64,000 nucleotides of DNA from Chaetoderma sp. LZ-2023a (GCA_034401795.1 CM067366.1:74070518-74134517); one strand, 5' to 3'; counted from the first letter of the stretch, positions 1 to 12,386 are shown. Numbers and translations: made by a program. Notes: a model not told the origin generated them from the sequence alone.

Positions 1-446
1 TTGTTCTCCTGACCTTTCGTTTCCACTTTTAAGTGGATGAGGAACCTCTCGGTCACTGCCTCCATCCATACGCGTTTAATGAGCGTCATCACCCATCAAC
101 TGCTTCGGTGTATAATCTTCGCCTGTTCTCCCCTGACGAGGCTCCTCTGATACTGTATGAATAACGGCCATACTCATCAGTGTAGTCATCGGTCAAGATG
201 AAACCATCTTCATCCACATATTCACTATCGCGATTCACAGTATTCCGAATAACTTTCCTCGTGATATGCAAGCCCAATGCCCATCGAATAAGCCACCACA
301 TAGGGCAATGAAACGTCCTCATCAGCATGATAATTCCAGCTATCATGATGAGCCGATGGAGGTTGACCAGATTGATCATCCGCGATATGACCGGAGATCA
401 CCAGCACGACACGATGAATGATACGATCGTGAGGATTGTGAGTCAT
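1..446 (-). pseudogene. Gypsy-type retrotransposon fragment (gag C-terminus to gag-pro junction)
   Basis: Two overlapping minus-strand frames (446 to about 225, then about 250 to 89) read as one broken coding region. The second frame contains DSEYVDEDGF and ends in an RRRLYTEAVDG-like tail. This matches, in the same order, the DNDYEDSDGF ... YAELVD segment of the full Gypsy element at about 30.87-30.99 kb. The reverse complement of bases 1-90 also shares AGAGGTTCCTCATCC with the Gypsy element at about 31.03 kb. It is therefore a relative of that element in the opposite orientation, cut by the window edge. No start or intact frame remains. The homology is read directly; clade membership follows from the better-preserved copy. 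Confidence 0.7.
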
Positions 447-1460
447 ATAGTTCGGAAAGAAATGTCACACCAATGATCGATTAATGATTGATGATAACAG
501 GTTCTCATCTTTTAACCATTTTGAATGGAGTAATTATAGCATGTCCAAGGATAATTACCCCTTTCAAATCAGATTTTTAACAATTTAAGAAACAATCTGT
601 TGGGTACTTTGAGGCGGATTTGAGGCAGCAACGGCTTCCAGTCGGGTAAGATTAAACGTATTCAACATGTTATTAGTATGGTTGCTATGAAATTAACATA
701 CTATGTCAGTGCTGAAAGAATTAACGTCTATTTTTGTGATTGATGATTGGTTTTATATACCAACCAATGATCAATTAATGATTTGACAACAGGTTCTCAT
801 TTTTAACCCATTTTATAGCATGTTCAAGGATAATTACCTCTTTCAAATTAAGTCGCACGCATGACAGATTCTTAATAATTCAAGAAATAATCTGTTGGGT
901 ATTTTGAAACTGGTTTGACTTGAGGCTGTTGCTGCCTTAGGCAGCAGTGGCTTCCAGTTGGGTAAGTTGCAAAAATATCCATACTACTAAAATAACATAC
1001 TATATATTTCATTGCTGAAAGAATTAATGTCTTAGACACCAAACGTCCCACATATGCTTCTGTGAAACATAACGTCATATGCCTGAATGTTGAACAGCGT
1101 TTGTCAATGTGTTTGTATCATTATGTACTCTGTATTAGTGTTGGGAAATGGTACTATTTTTGTGATCAATGATTGTTTTTATATACTAACCAATGATCAA
1201 TTAATGATTGATGATAACAGGTTCTCATTTTTTACCCATTTTGAACGCAATAATTATAGCATGTTCAAGGATAATTACCCCTACAAATCGAGTCGCTGGT
1301 ATGACAGATTATTAATAATTTAAGAAATAATCTGTTGGGTATTTTGAAGCTGATTTGAATGAAAGCTGTTGCTGCCATAGGCCGCAACGGCTCCCAGTCG
1401 GGAAAGTTTCAAAATATTTAACATCACACATATGCGTCTGTGAAAGCTAAACTTCTACTT
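447..1460. repeat. Three diverged direct repeats of about 300-430 bp, each with a hairpin
   Basis: The block ACAGGTTCTCAT ... AGCATGTTCAAGGATAATTACC ... AATCTGTTGGGTATTTTGAA occurs three times, with the GTTCTCAT word at 501, 793 and 1221. Each copy ends in a hairpin related to the core of MITE family A (TGTTGCTGCC ... GGCAGCA), at roughly 598-652, 889-972 and 1328-1412. Copies differ by substitutions and indels, so the array is old. Short open frames here are not convincing genes. Confidence 0.7.
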
Positions 1461-1913
1461 TGGAGTTTGTATGTGTGTTAGAATCGATCTGTACGCATGG
1501 TGTAATCTGCTGGTATACTATGAACCCTGAATTAACAGAACCCCAACCATGGCAGCAGTTCTCAATCAAGCTAGTATCAATGTTTTTCTTTTTTCTGTGT
1601 TTTCCTAAAAACGTAACAGTATTCTTCATGACTGCATTCCAATTGCTAGTTTATGCCTGACCTGTTGATGCCACCAAATACTTTTAATAACTCACCCACA
1701 ATTCTTATTTATTGCTATTTGACACTTGACCCATCTCATCCAGTGTATCCACTGGTTAGATGGTGTTATGTACAGTTGAATCACGATAATAACCAATATT
1801 ACAGTCAAATAGAGAAATCTATTCAGTCCTTCAAATGACCCCAATAACCTCCCTCTCTTCAGTAGTTCCCTTACCTTATTTCCTCCCTGTCCATATTCCC
1901 ACTACCCTGACCC
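1461..1913. other. No gene recognised
   Basis: Ordinary AT-rich sequence between the repeat array and the LINE. Overlapping 60-66 codon frames on both strands show no recognisable domain. The last part may be the LINE-A 5' leader, but I see no promoter motif. Confidence 0.5.
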
Positions 1914-2237
1914 ATGCCCGCTAAAGTCCCTTGTTCATCATGTAGGAAACATGTTAAGAATAATCAGAGAGCACTACTATGTGACTTATGTAGCACAAGG
2001 ATTCATCTAAGTTGCTCCAAATTAACAACATCTGACTATCGCAACCTCGAAGCTGACGACACCTGCTGGTGGCGTACCAACTGCAACAAGTCACTTTTCC
2101 CGTACAATCATTACAATGACAATACAGACTTCACACTGGCTGTTCTAAATCCATACTATAACCCTACTACCACTGAGGCTACTGACGACAAAAAAACCCA
2201 CTCTAAACCCATTCGAATTAATCCTATCCCAATTTAA
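1914..2237 (+). pseudogene. LINE-A N-terminal PHD-like zinc finger region
   Basis: About 107 codons from an ATG. The pattern CSSC ... CDLC ... H-x2-C ... W-x-x-x-C (residues 7-57) is that of a PHD-type finger. Such fingers open the ORF in many aquatic-animal LINEs, probably binding nucleic acid or chromatin (family inference). The frame ends just before the endonuclease region, which continues in another frame, so a frameshift separates them. Not a host PHD gene: the endonuclease and RT follow directly. Confidence 0.7.
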
Positions 2238-2339
2238 CCATGCTGGCACTAGAAATGATCTAAATATATCTGCACCAACCTGTGAATACATCCTCCCAAA
2301 AACATTCAATGACAACCTACTAGGAAACAAAGAACACAT

Positions 2340-3010
2340 AGCCTTCTCACTTCTATTTATCACCATGCAATCTCTCATGGCGAACATCGACAAGTTACAC
2401 CTAGATATGAGGGCACATGAATTTGGAATTATTGGAATTACAGAGACATTTATACATGCAAATTCACCTACTAACCTTATCAATATAAAGAACTACACAT
2501 TTGTTGAAAAGCACAAAACCACGGGCAGGGGAGGTGGTGTAGGCATGTATGTTAAAGAAAATGTCCAATTCATTGAGCGAGACGACCTTTCTAATATTGA
2601 AGAACATATTCAAACAATGTGTATCGAAATTCAAACACCGAAAGGAAAAAACTAAATTGTAGGTACAATTTATAAATCACCTAAAGGTGATAAGGAACGT
2701 CTTATTGAACTATTAGGAAAAACTTTGGAAACTATTCAAAAGGAAAACAAAACTGTCTACCTCATAGGTGACTACAATATTGACCTGATGAGACAAACTT
2801 GCTTTCATACACAGAACTTTATAAACTTACTAAATACTCATCCATTCTACCCAACCATTACAAAACCGACTAGAATGGGTGATGTTTCGGCCACAATTAT
2901 TGATAATACATTCAGCAATAACATTAACTTCAGTAATAAATCGGAGGTATGAATTCTCGTTACTGACACATCAGACCACCTACCAATTTTTCTTCTCGAA
3001 AGACAGCTGA
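2340..3010 (+). pseudogene. LINE-A endonuclease domain
   Basis: Apurinic/apyrimidinic-like endonuclease that would nick the target for target-primed reverse transcription. Visible motifs in order: GITETF (catalytic Glu, about 2437), GRGGGVGMYV (about 2527), GDYNIDL (about 2767) and SDHLPIF (about 2970). Stops at 2653 and about 2950 interrupt it. The preserved catalytic Glu, Asp/Asn and SDH residues suggest decay followed loss of activity only recently. Confidence 0.8.
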
Positions 3011-3090
3011 CCTGCACAAAGGCATTCAAATATGAAAAAATTAAATGCAGAGAAATAAATCAGGTAAATATTGAACAATTTAAAAAACAC

Positions 3091-5180
3091 ATGTCTGAGG
3101 TGGATTGGCATGCAGTCACAGACATACAGTGCTGCGAAAATGCCTACACCAAGTTCCACGAAATTTGCACGCACATCTTCGAAAACAGCTTTCCCATGAA
3201 AGAAAAGAAGAAATTTAAAAACAACCCGACTAAACCATGGATAACAACTGGACTGATAGCTGCCTGTCATAAAAAACATAAACTTTATTTGACGTTTATC
3301 AAATGTCAAACAAAGCATAATGAACAGAAATTCAAGAAATACAGAAACAAGTTGGACCAAATAATCAAAACAGCAAAAAAACCTTACTACCATAACACAT
3401 TTGAACTATGCAAGAATGACATAAATGAAACATGGAAAATAATTAAATCACTTTTGAATAAAAATAACCGCAAAGCGCAACAAACACAATTTCTTTATAA
3501 TAACAAGATAATAACTGATGATTTAGAAATTGCAACATGATTCAATGACTATTTTGTTAATATAGGTCCAACACTTTCAGATAAAATCAAATCAACATCC
3601 TCTAATAAATATAGTGATTATCTCACAGGCGACTATCAATCCTCGTTTTTCGCTAACCCGGTCACAAATGAAGAAATTTTTAGCATTCTTAACAAACTAA
3701 ACCCTGCAAAAAGTGCTGGCTTGGATGGTTTCAAGTGAGGTATTTTCAAACACTGCACGCTAGCGCTATTAATACCCCTTAACCACATCTGTAACTTATC
3801 TTTCACTCAAGGCATATTTCCATCAAAATTAAGAGCAGCATGAGTAAAACCTATATACAAAGCAAAGGATTCATCTAACTTCACAAACTATAGACCTGTC
3901 TCAATACTTCCACTTTTCTCCAAATTAATGGAACGACTTATGTACAATCGGCTTATCAACTACTTAGATAAAAAGTCAATCCTCTATACATCACAATACG
4001 GATTCCGTGAAAAACATTCAACAATGCTAGCACTAATTGAAATGACAGAAAAAATAAGACTCAATTGAAAAGAAAAAGCACATAATAGGCATTTTTTTGG
4101 ACCTTTCAAAAGCTTTCGACACAATCAATCATAAAATCCTACTAAAAAACTTGCCTATTACGGAATCCGAGGAAGTGCACTCATCTGGTTTGAAAGCTAT
4201 CTAAGTGACAGAACGCAATGTGTGCAATTCAATGCAACTTGCTCTGAACATAGGAGACTAACTAGCGGTGTCCCTCAGGGGTCCATCCTTGGCCCTCTGC
4301 TGTTCCTCTTGTATATGAATGAGCTGCCTAACATATGCAAATACATGTCACTAATACTATTTGCTGATGACACCAATGCCTTTTGCTCTGACGAAGACAT
4401 AGCTACATTGCATAAAACGTAAATAAGGAAATGGAAGAAATTACTAACTGGTTTTCACTAAATAAATTATCACTAAATGTGGATAAAACAAACTATATGT
4501 TATTTTCAAAATCTAGAGAATTAATAAATAAAGAGGTTCCAAAATTGTACATTAGCAATAAGGAAATTGAAGAGGCCCCCTTATGCAAAGTTCCTAGGAG
4601 TATATGTAGATAAAAACTTGGCCTGGGCCAAACAAATCGAAACAGTTACTGCAAAAGGAATAGTTGTCATTCAAGGACTAAGACCATATATGCCACAGGC
4701 CACGGTTAAAACACTGTACAGCACCTTGATCCTCCCTCACCTCACTTACTGCAATGCTGTTTGGACAAACACCTACAAAAACAGAATATCTAAAATTCAA
4801 AGCCTCCAAAAAAAGAGCATCAAACTATTTTCTAGGCCAGCAGAGGGCCAAACCATATTCTTCAAGGCAGAAAAATTACTTAAGCTCACCGACATAGGAA
4901 AATCTCAAATGGTAACTATTGTCAAAGACTTCCACCACGACACTTTACCCAAATCAATAGCCCCTTTTTTTTATAAACAATATTAACATCCACCAACATA
5001 ACACTAGAAGCAGACATAAACTACATGAGCAATACACACGGACAGACATAGGAAAACACCGAATATCATTTGCAGCCACTAAACTATGGAACAACACAAA
5101 CCAGGAAACACGTGAGAAAATTCTATCAACAAAATTGTGCAAGAAAACAATAAAAAACTACTTGATTAACACATACTAGT
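3091..5180 (+). pseudogene. LINE-A reverse transcriptase, multiply broken
   Basis: The linker (3091-3540) is followed by RT motifs: NYRPVS (about 3890), QYGFR (about 3996), SKAFDTINH (about 4107, frameshifted), SGVPQGSILGPLLF (about 4264) and the catalytic FADD (about 4360). After frame changes near 4410 and 4570 the C-terminal tail continues (LGVYVDKNLAW, LILPHLTYCNAVW) to about 4986 and decays by 5180. RT would copy the element's own RNA at the nick. At least five stops and two shifts exclude function. Confidence 0.85.
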
Positions 5181-5607
5181 TTTATCTAATTCATGCAGTA
5201 CAGCTAAAAAATGGCCCGACTCGTCTACAAAACAAGGTAAAAAATGCTGTTTTATACTCGTGCATAATTGGATCCTAAGACATTGCAGTGGGAGGGTGCT
5301 GGGGTATGGGGAGGGGTGGTCTCCTCTTGACCCGCGAATTGACATATTTCCTTTTTGAAATTTAAACTATTTATGTGGATCAAGGGTCAAAGGATTAATA
5401 AGGAAGTAGTAAATGTAATGTCTGAATTTATAATTGTTTGTGTAAGTACTGTCTTGTCTAATTTATATATACCTGTATATATGTGTGTAAGGTGTCCGCC
5501 ATAACACTAGGCACTGCCTTAGGCGGACAACCTGGTATGATTCGTGAATACGTTTATCTTGGAATTATTGAATAAATAATCTTGAATCTTGAATCTTGAA
5601 TCTTGAA
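5181..5607 (+). repeat. LINE-A 3' untranslated region with TTGAATC tail
   Basis: Noncoding 3' end: a GAGGGGTGGTCTCCTCTTGACCC segment, the word AAGGTGTCCGCC ... GGCGGACAACC (a short stem, about 5489-5532) and AATAAATAATC before four TTGAATC units. The same tail, reversed, is at 35717-36010, which fixes the element's 3' terminus. Part of it (about 5280-5395) resembles one arm of MITE family B. Confidence 0.75.
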
Positions 5608-6149
5608 AGTCTGAACTGATTAATGATAACGTGTGGTTAACTAATATCTAAAAGACCACCACGCAAGGAGCTAAACACTAAAAAATTAGTGTCCCCTTTA
5701 GAACGTGGTGTCCACCAACAAATATACGACGATATAGCACAGTCGTATAGTGGTTCATTTGAACTGGCTGACGATATACAGCCAACTGAAAGTAGCTTTA
5801 TATAGTCAAGGTACTGGACTCGACATAACAAAGGATTTCAATCTTGAAAAGAACTCAATCAATCAGATCTTGCCAACCCTAATGATCTAGCCGAGGTACT
5901 ATAGCAATAGCACAGCGACTCGAATAAAAATGCACTGGACCGACCACGACAAGAGGAGACCTTTTAAATGGCTAAATTAGCCAGTTAACAGATTGCCTTC
6001 ACAAAACTGGAGCCACAACATGTGAGCGAGAATATATAGAAAATTGGAAACTAATTGCTAATCAGAAATGCCTGTACATAATTTATTTACAAAATCGCGC
6101 TAGAAACTAGCAAATTTTAGCAGCAAATGCGGAGCAAGTGAAATACGTC
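5608..6149. other. No gene recognised
   Basis: No coding region, RNA gene or recognised repeat seen. Confidence 0.4.
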
Positions 6150-6425
<276 letters not shown>

Positions 6426-6477
6426 TAGTTTTCGAGGTACAGCAGCTCCGGACACGCACGGACGTACGCAATTAAAC

Positions 6478-6560
6478 ACACACGCATGAATGAATGCGCG
6501 GAGGCACGCACGCACGCACGCGCGCGCAGACAGACATACAGACAGGCATGCAGGCCCGAT
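6478..6560. repeat. CACG/CAGA simple-sequence tract
   Basis: Short alternating purine-pyrimidine GCAC and ACAG tracts. A second (GACA)n run lies at about 6833-6855. Confidence 0.8.
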
Positions 6561-6599
6561 CGCAATACCCTCTTCCCCATACATGGCGATGGTATTTCT

Positions 6600-8041
6600 G
6601 AAGGTCTGAAAATGTCACTGAGAGATTTATGCATTCCCGCAGCTAATTGTTATATTAAAGAAACATGAAATATGATCTGTATACGTCATCCGTAATTAGA
6701 TCGACAACCATAACAGCATTTTTTTTACTGTTCGGATTTTCTTTATCAAATTAAAAAATAGACTTGTTCCAAATGATAGTTTATAGGAACAGTTCACGGA
6801 TGAACAACTTTCCGATAAGTATATTAATCCTGACAGACAGACAGACAGACAGACATTTATGTGCATAGTAAGATATCGGTTATCGTTTTCCATATAGACC
6901 TACAGAGCGCTACCTGCATTAAAATCTTGACACCCTCGTGTAAACGCCGCGTAGCTGCGGTCAGGTCGAGCTACAATGACCTGCTCTGCGCTAGAACTGT
7001 CGGCAACATTTGCGCTTATGTTGCTTACGATTCGATTACTAGCAACTATCGGCAACTACTTGCGCTGCCTGTTTCCAAGTCGTACACGCACTTATGTCAA
7101 CTGGAAACGCAGCATGAATTAACAGGTCATGTAATTATTTTGAAATGACCTTTCATATTTGCATTATATGTTTGTTGCACATTATCTCCTTGAAACTTTG
7201 ATTAGGTCTATTGTATCCCGTGTATCCAAGAAATCATTAGATAATCTGTTCTGCATCCTGCCTTAAACACGCATGTGATAAAGAAAAAAAGGATAGTTTC
7301 CTTTCCTATGATAATTATGTATTTTCCTTTTGTTAGTTGCTTTAAATTATAGATCATGCCCTTTGCTAATACGTATCCAGGGTGGTTGAGGTTAATACAA
7401 CTATGCTCATGTATACAAATTTTCAGCAAAAACGCAGGAATTTAAAATAAATAGAAAAAAAGCGTTCACGAGACATTCCGAAACGTTCCAGAAATTGTAT
7501 ATGGATTTTAAAGTTTATATAGATTTTAGATATAGATTTATATAGATTTTAAATTTTAAGAGTGGGCGCCCTATTAAAACACAGTAGGTAGTGAATTGAA
7601 AAATAATGATATCAAGAGTTACCCATAGAATATTCCCCTCAACTTTAATCAAGCTACATTTCTTATTAACGGAGGAGTAGCGGTTAAAAAATTTAAGGGT
7701 GTGGCACCGTACTGATAACAAGCAGGGCAGTGAATCGAAAAAGATGTGGGTACATATCCCTAGAGATTGGATGAAAACTAAATGAGGATTATTAAAAAAT
7801 CTAGAACATGACCAACCTAAAAGTTATCTGCTAAAATAGTTTGATTTTCTTTACAGACATGGTAAATATAATATTATGCGAAAAGCCTTCACATTCAAAC
7901 TATGTCGCCATTTTATAGTAGCATCAGTTAATGCTACGACATGTGATTGTGTTTTCAGATGTTTGATTGACAGATCTGATCCATGAATTATGAGACTGCG
8001 CTAGCTTGAATTAAATAATCTTCTGGCATTGCTTTAAGTAA
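6600..8041. other. No gene recognised
   Basis: AT-rich, with only short unassigned open frames. No domain, splice-bounded exon or RNA gene seen. Confidence 0.4.
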
Positions 8042-8045
8042 TTAA

Positions 8046-8150
8046 CCCTTTAATTATGCAATTTTGTTTAATTTTCTCATTTGCTGACCATAAAAAGACG
8101 ATTTTTGAAATGTTACCACTGTAATGACTGACTCTGTTATCCATCAGTTT
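8046..8150 (+). mobile_element. MITE family B, left part only
   Basis: TTAA (8042-8045) is followed by CCCTTTAATTATGCAA, then a 'tttgctgaccat' arm and TTTGAAATGTTACCACTG leading into TGACTGACTC, as in the left half of complete family B copies at 47216 and 52221. The right half is absent. Confidence 0.55.
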
Positions 8151-8702
8151 CTGTCTACTGATTGGCTACTGCCAATAATTCAGTTGCCGACAATCGTAAT
8201 TACACTCATGTCGATATTAACTGGCCTGCGATTGACGGCAACCGAGCGTAGAAGTAGAACATGCTCTACTGTAGCACGGACCGACCGGACGGGTACTGAC
8301 CATCCCAGCAAAGCTGGGTACGGCACGGCCACTCCGGATTCACTCCAAGCACGCCCCCTCGGTAGAATAGTATGCGTACATAAGCCCTATAAGAGAGGTT
8401 TTCGTCTAGTCCGATAAAATGCGTGGTGCGCATGCGCCCGCGTCAGAGCTTCCCTGACAACACGTCTCGGAATTGGAAGCGAGTGCATGCATATAGTGTA
8501 CCGAGTAGGTACTCGTAAATGTTTATAATTCATCCATTTCCATTGTTCTTGGTACCAGTCAGGACCAGAATAAAACGAGCCTTTTAGAACTGTAAACCAT
8601 TTTTAAATCGTCCCAGAAATGGCTGAGTTATCCACGGAAAACCCCCTTGAATCATGTTCAAAATATGACTTTGACGTCGTAGCCACGTGTATGCACGGAC
8701 AA

Positions 8703-8820
8703 TTCTAGAATGTTCTAGAACATGGCAAATACGTCACTGACCTAGCTGCACGCTGATCGGCTACTGCTCGGCCGCTGATTGGTTGAGGCGCCCAGCTCTG
8801 ACGTCACAGCTAGTATAAAA
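8703..8820 (+). promoter_or_regulatory. Heat-shock-type promoter motif cluster
   Basis: Within 118 bp there are a four-unit heat-shock element (TTCTAGAATGTTCTAGAA, 8703-8720), an inverted CCAAT box (ATTGG, 8778-8782), a full CRE/ATF site (TGACGTCA, 8799-8806) and a TATA box (TATAAAA, 8814-8820). Spacing suits a + strand RNA polymerase II promoter with a start near 8845. No convincing coding region follows. It may drive a noncoding RNA, be the U3 of an old LTR, or be a promoter left by a lost gene. The motifs are seen directly; activity is inferred. Confidence 0.55.
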
Positions 8821-11528
8821 GGGGTGAAAAATCGAGAATCGGGAGCATAATCAGCGTGGAGACCGACCTGCTGAGAACTGACTGGAGGTGCGGACTAGAC
8901 GAGTGGACCGGAACACCGACGGAAGATAAGAACATCACCGCAGTTCTCAGCAGTTCTCAGACTTTCCGCATTACGCAATTTTGGATGCTCTCTGGACGGC
9001 CATCCGGGACCAAAATAATTAATTAAAGTAATGGTTCCCGCTTCCTGACTTTTCTAATGGGAACACCTGCAGAAAGGGTTCCTCCAGCCCAGGATGTAAT
9101 GATGTAGAGCTACGGTGCTTCTTGGTGGATGACTCGCCGGTTCTGCCAACCACGTTGAAAAGTGGATACTAAATTCCGCACTGCATGTCGTGTGTGTTTT
9201 AATTAACTTTTATACCACAATCTGGTGGACTTTGATAGGTGCACCACAAGAGCTATGCGACGCATCCCGCACTGTGTGCCAAGTTATGTAACTGCTTAAC
9301 ATTGTATACCACCCTCTCTGTTAATGGGCAACCTTCAACTTTATTACTTCCGTCGCCGGACAGATAACTTTCTCATTTCCGTATAAATTGTATACTGGTT
9401 ACCAAGACTATCTAATAGACATTACTTCACTACTCTGTTTCACTGTCCTGAGTGTGTGCCGTATCTACCCTGTCTGGAGGAGTCAGCTTGCGGAGCCAAC
9501 CTGTGGAAGCCAGCTGCAGGAATTGCCTGCGGAAACCTCTCCAGCTCCAGAGAACGTGTCGACTCGCGCTATGAATATGTTAGCGCCTCAATTTCAGTAA
9601 CACAGTAGCTTGTTCCGTACGAATGACTATTAGGTACTCAAGTAACTATACTATTGCACATCTAATTATTATTTCCGTGTTTGGTACTGATGACTAATAG
9701 GTACCTTCCCGGTCTTAGGACCACAATTTATAATTTCCTTATTATTGTGAATACTATTCTTGTTTACTGTTGTGCTCTCAACTAGCCGAACCATCTAAGT
9801 TTACCAGTCTATGATACTTAGTTACTTAATTTAAGTACAATCTACTTATTGCATTGGTTAGTTGTATATGGCAGATAGCCATCCAGTTACTATGTTTTGT
9901 TTAATTGTAGAAAACTTTGGACCGCAGTACGCTAGGAGATACTATACAGCAACATTTATATCCGCATCACTTATTCCCGCCATCATCAATTTTAGACTGA
10001 GGTCGCTGACCATGCTCTAATTGTTTGAGCCTGACATGTTACCGACTAAACCTTACTATTTAGCTCGATAGGATAGGTTAAGGTGGTTAGGGACAATTTC
10101 TTCGTTTAGAGACATGTAGCGTATGCCTCTTTTCCGGTTGTAGCTGTAATGTAGCCTCGCACTCCGGGAGGGTTGTGTCAAATTGGCCAATTGCCTATAG
10201 GGCCTCACATATATTAAGCTATTGTCTCTTTCCATGACCCACCAGCCGTATGTCTTTATAATTGTTTGGATTCCCTATCAGCATATTGGTCTGATCCGAC
10301 CCTGGGAAACTATCAGAGGTTTCCGAACGGTGATGGTTAAAGTGCTGATTTACACACACTTCCCCCCCCCCCCCCCCGTATCTTCGTATACTTGTTAGCT
10401 AGATAACCCTGCCAATGAAGGAAGCACTGCGAAAACATATAGTTATAATTATGAGATAGTTAGTTTATTTACTATTTACTTACGGCCCGCAGTGCATATT
10501 TGGGCATATTGGAATTTAACCCTAAAAACAGGTCAACTGTTAGATCCATAACATGCGGTGATGGATGAGATGCGGATCTCCATCCAATTCGTTGGAGTAT
10601 CTAGATGAAGCGTTGGAGCTGGTCATGCCCTCACGGGAAGGATGCTCGCGATGGATATCCATCTCTATACCCCACCATAAAGACATGTTAAGTGATCAAA
10701 CTTGCTTGTGTGAAATGTAGTTATCGTCCGGGTGATGTTTTATGTGGTTGCGGAGCAAGGTAGCCAGATTTTCATCGAATTCGGATACATTGTATCGTAA
10801 CATGTATGCATGCTGTCCTCGGAGGTAGATGCTGTTCCATAGCGACCCACCAGAAGCTGAGCATCTGCGCCCATTGGACATCTGTATCTAAATGATAGGT
10901 AGGAATCCCTGCCACTTGCGGCCAAAGCTAGCTTCCATTTCTAACAACCAAATGGTAGGTTAGACTGTAGCAGAAGGCCCGCATAAATAAAGCAGCATCT
11001 ACCAATACAGTATCTTTGGAAACTACATAAGACGGTGACCTGGGAATTCTTTGGAAATCATTCATCCCGTCTTCACGTAAACCAGCGTGCAACACCTTAG
11101 TGGGCTCACCACTAATCACTAGGATTTTCGGCACTTAGCATTTTCTGTTGAACAAAAGAGTGGCCCTTTTTGCCAACTCTTTTCCTCCGCGTCGGCGTCG
11201 AAGGCATTTTCCTGTGACGGAGGCCTGCGGGAGGCACTTGCCTCTCGCAGCAGCGAGAATTCCTGTGATGGGGGCCTGCACGGGGCAACTTCCTCTCGCA
11301 CCATCAGGAATCATTCAGTGATGGAAACCCACACGAGGCACTTTTCTGTCGCAGCAACATGCTTCTCTCTGTGTATGTTGGGCGTATATTAACTTATATT
11401 AAGTTACTCAGTGATCTCTTATGTGGATGCTTCTCTTGCGGGGATACCTCTGCGGATTCAAGGATCTGTGTAGTACCTCCAGCGACACCATGTAGAAAGG
11501 ACAACAGCTAGCTCTATATTGTGTATTA
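8821..11528. other. No gene recognised; poly-C tract at about 10364-10379
   Basis: About 2.7 kb of mixed-composition sequence. The part just after the 8.8 kb promoter is GC-richer than its surroundings and could be an LTR R/U5-leader or a noncoding first exon. A 70-codon frame at 9388-9600 shows no domain. A run of about 16 C residues lies near 10364. Confidence 0.4.
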
Positions 11529-12386
11529 TTGCGCTCATTCTACTGTCAAATGATTCACCTTGTTTGTATAGTATTTATTAACATTTCTACTGTTAATTAT
11601 AAATTGTTCCATAACTCTAAATTAGTCTGGATAGGTGATACTAATAGTTGGGATGAGACCGTGTGGTTCAATCTTGGTGGCAATGGTCGCACAGCCCCAC
11701 TGGAACATATTGTTCCACCGGCTCTAGAAGTCCGTCTTTGTACACCGCAGAGAGACATCACATGGGATCCGCAACCCCGAGATCCGCAGCTAACCCGCCA
11801 TCTCAGTCATCGTGCACTTGCGGTGCAATGGGTGGATATCTATCGGTGGACCAGCACGTACCCCCATGAGCTACAAGTGGTGCCCGATGTGGGGCCCGAA
11901 CAAGAAGTGAACCAATGCCTACGCTCAACACATGTGACTTTCAGTCACCTTCATCCGACAGTCAGCTCTCACTTGATACGGAAGCAGCATCATATGTTGG
12001 AAGAACTGCTCGCGTACTCACCGACAATGTCACAAATTTCCCCAGTGCGGAATGACCAGCACTGCCTCAACACGAGTTTTCACCAATCAGCGAGGGGACA
12101 TTCCGCGATGCCTCGCAGGCAGGAACTCAATACATCACATTATCGGATCTCAGCGATAGGCTACCACAATCTACGCTGGACCTTGGACGACCACGACAAA
12201 GACCCCCACAGGGGCAACCACAACTTTCACGACCATTATGTTCGTCTACGTCATCAATGGGTGACCAGTGGCCGGATGCTCATGTACCTTATCCCATATC
12301 TCCTCCTCTTCACACGTCTTCTCCGGTGTTTTCAGATAATCCATGATGGCCGGCGAAAAAATCAATTAAAGCCACGTTCTGAATAA
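11529..12386 (+). CDS. Unassigned long open reading frame; coding status doubtful
   Basis: A 285-codon frame, the longest in the window outside mobile elements. I recognise no domain, and His, Leu and Arg are abundant, as in out-of-frame translations. Another frame of the same strand (from 11663 to about 12342, stops near 11867 and 12049) is Ser/Pro/Gln-rich with SDLSDRLPQST and GRPRQRPPQGQPQ and looks more protein-like. The region may be a decayed processed gene or gag-like sequence read one base out of phase. The end runs into a repeat (from about 12330). No promoter or splice sites support a host gene. Confidence 0.25.
   Translation: MRSFYCQMIHLVCIVFINISTVNYKLFHNSKLVWIGDTNSWDETVWFNLGGNGRTAPLEHIVPPALEVRLCTPQRDITWDPQPRDPQLTRHLSHRALAVQWVDIYRWTSTYPHELQVVPDVGPEQEVNQCLRSTHVTFSHLHPTVSSHLIRKQHHMLEELLAYSPTMSQISPVRNDQHCLNTSFHQSARGHSAMPRRQELNTSHYRISAIGYHNLRWTLDDHDKDPHRGNHNFHDHYVRLRHQWVTSGRMLMYLIPYLLLFTRLLRCFQIIHDGRRKNQLKPRSE

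Larger units (their letters stand above)
1914..5607 (+). mobile_element. LINE-A, non-LTR retrotransposon of CR1/Jockey-like type, inactivated
   Basis: A nearly full-length non-LTR element. In order: a cysteine-rich PHD-like finger (1914-2237), an apurinic-type endonuclease (about 2340-3010), reverse transcriptase (about 3540-4640), a C-terminal RT tail (to about 5180), a 3' untranslated region and a terminal array of TTGAATC units (about 5576-5607). The main frame runs through 2365, 2725, 3091, 4222 and 4567 but is cut by stops near 2653, 2950, 3538, 3736, 3841 and 4066. Frameshifts lie near 4080-4150 and 4410-4600. Single-gene order EN-RT without an RNase H and a short tandem 3' tail fit the CR1/Jockey group. 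Pieces of the same family lie inverted at 40399-40724 and 35717-36010. Confidence 0.88.

Noticed and set aside
10360-10380. Poly-C run as a possible regulatory G-quadruplex
   Set aside because: A homopolymer alone, possibly with sequencing length error; no associated gene.
11529-12386. Treating the 285-codon frame as a real host gene
   Set aside because: Composition looks out of frame, no domain or splice support, and its end overlaps a repeat. Kept only as a low-confidence feature.
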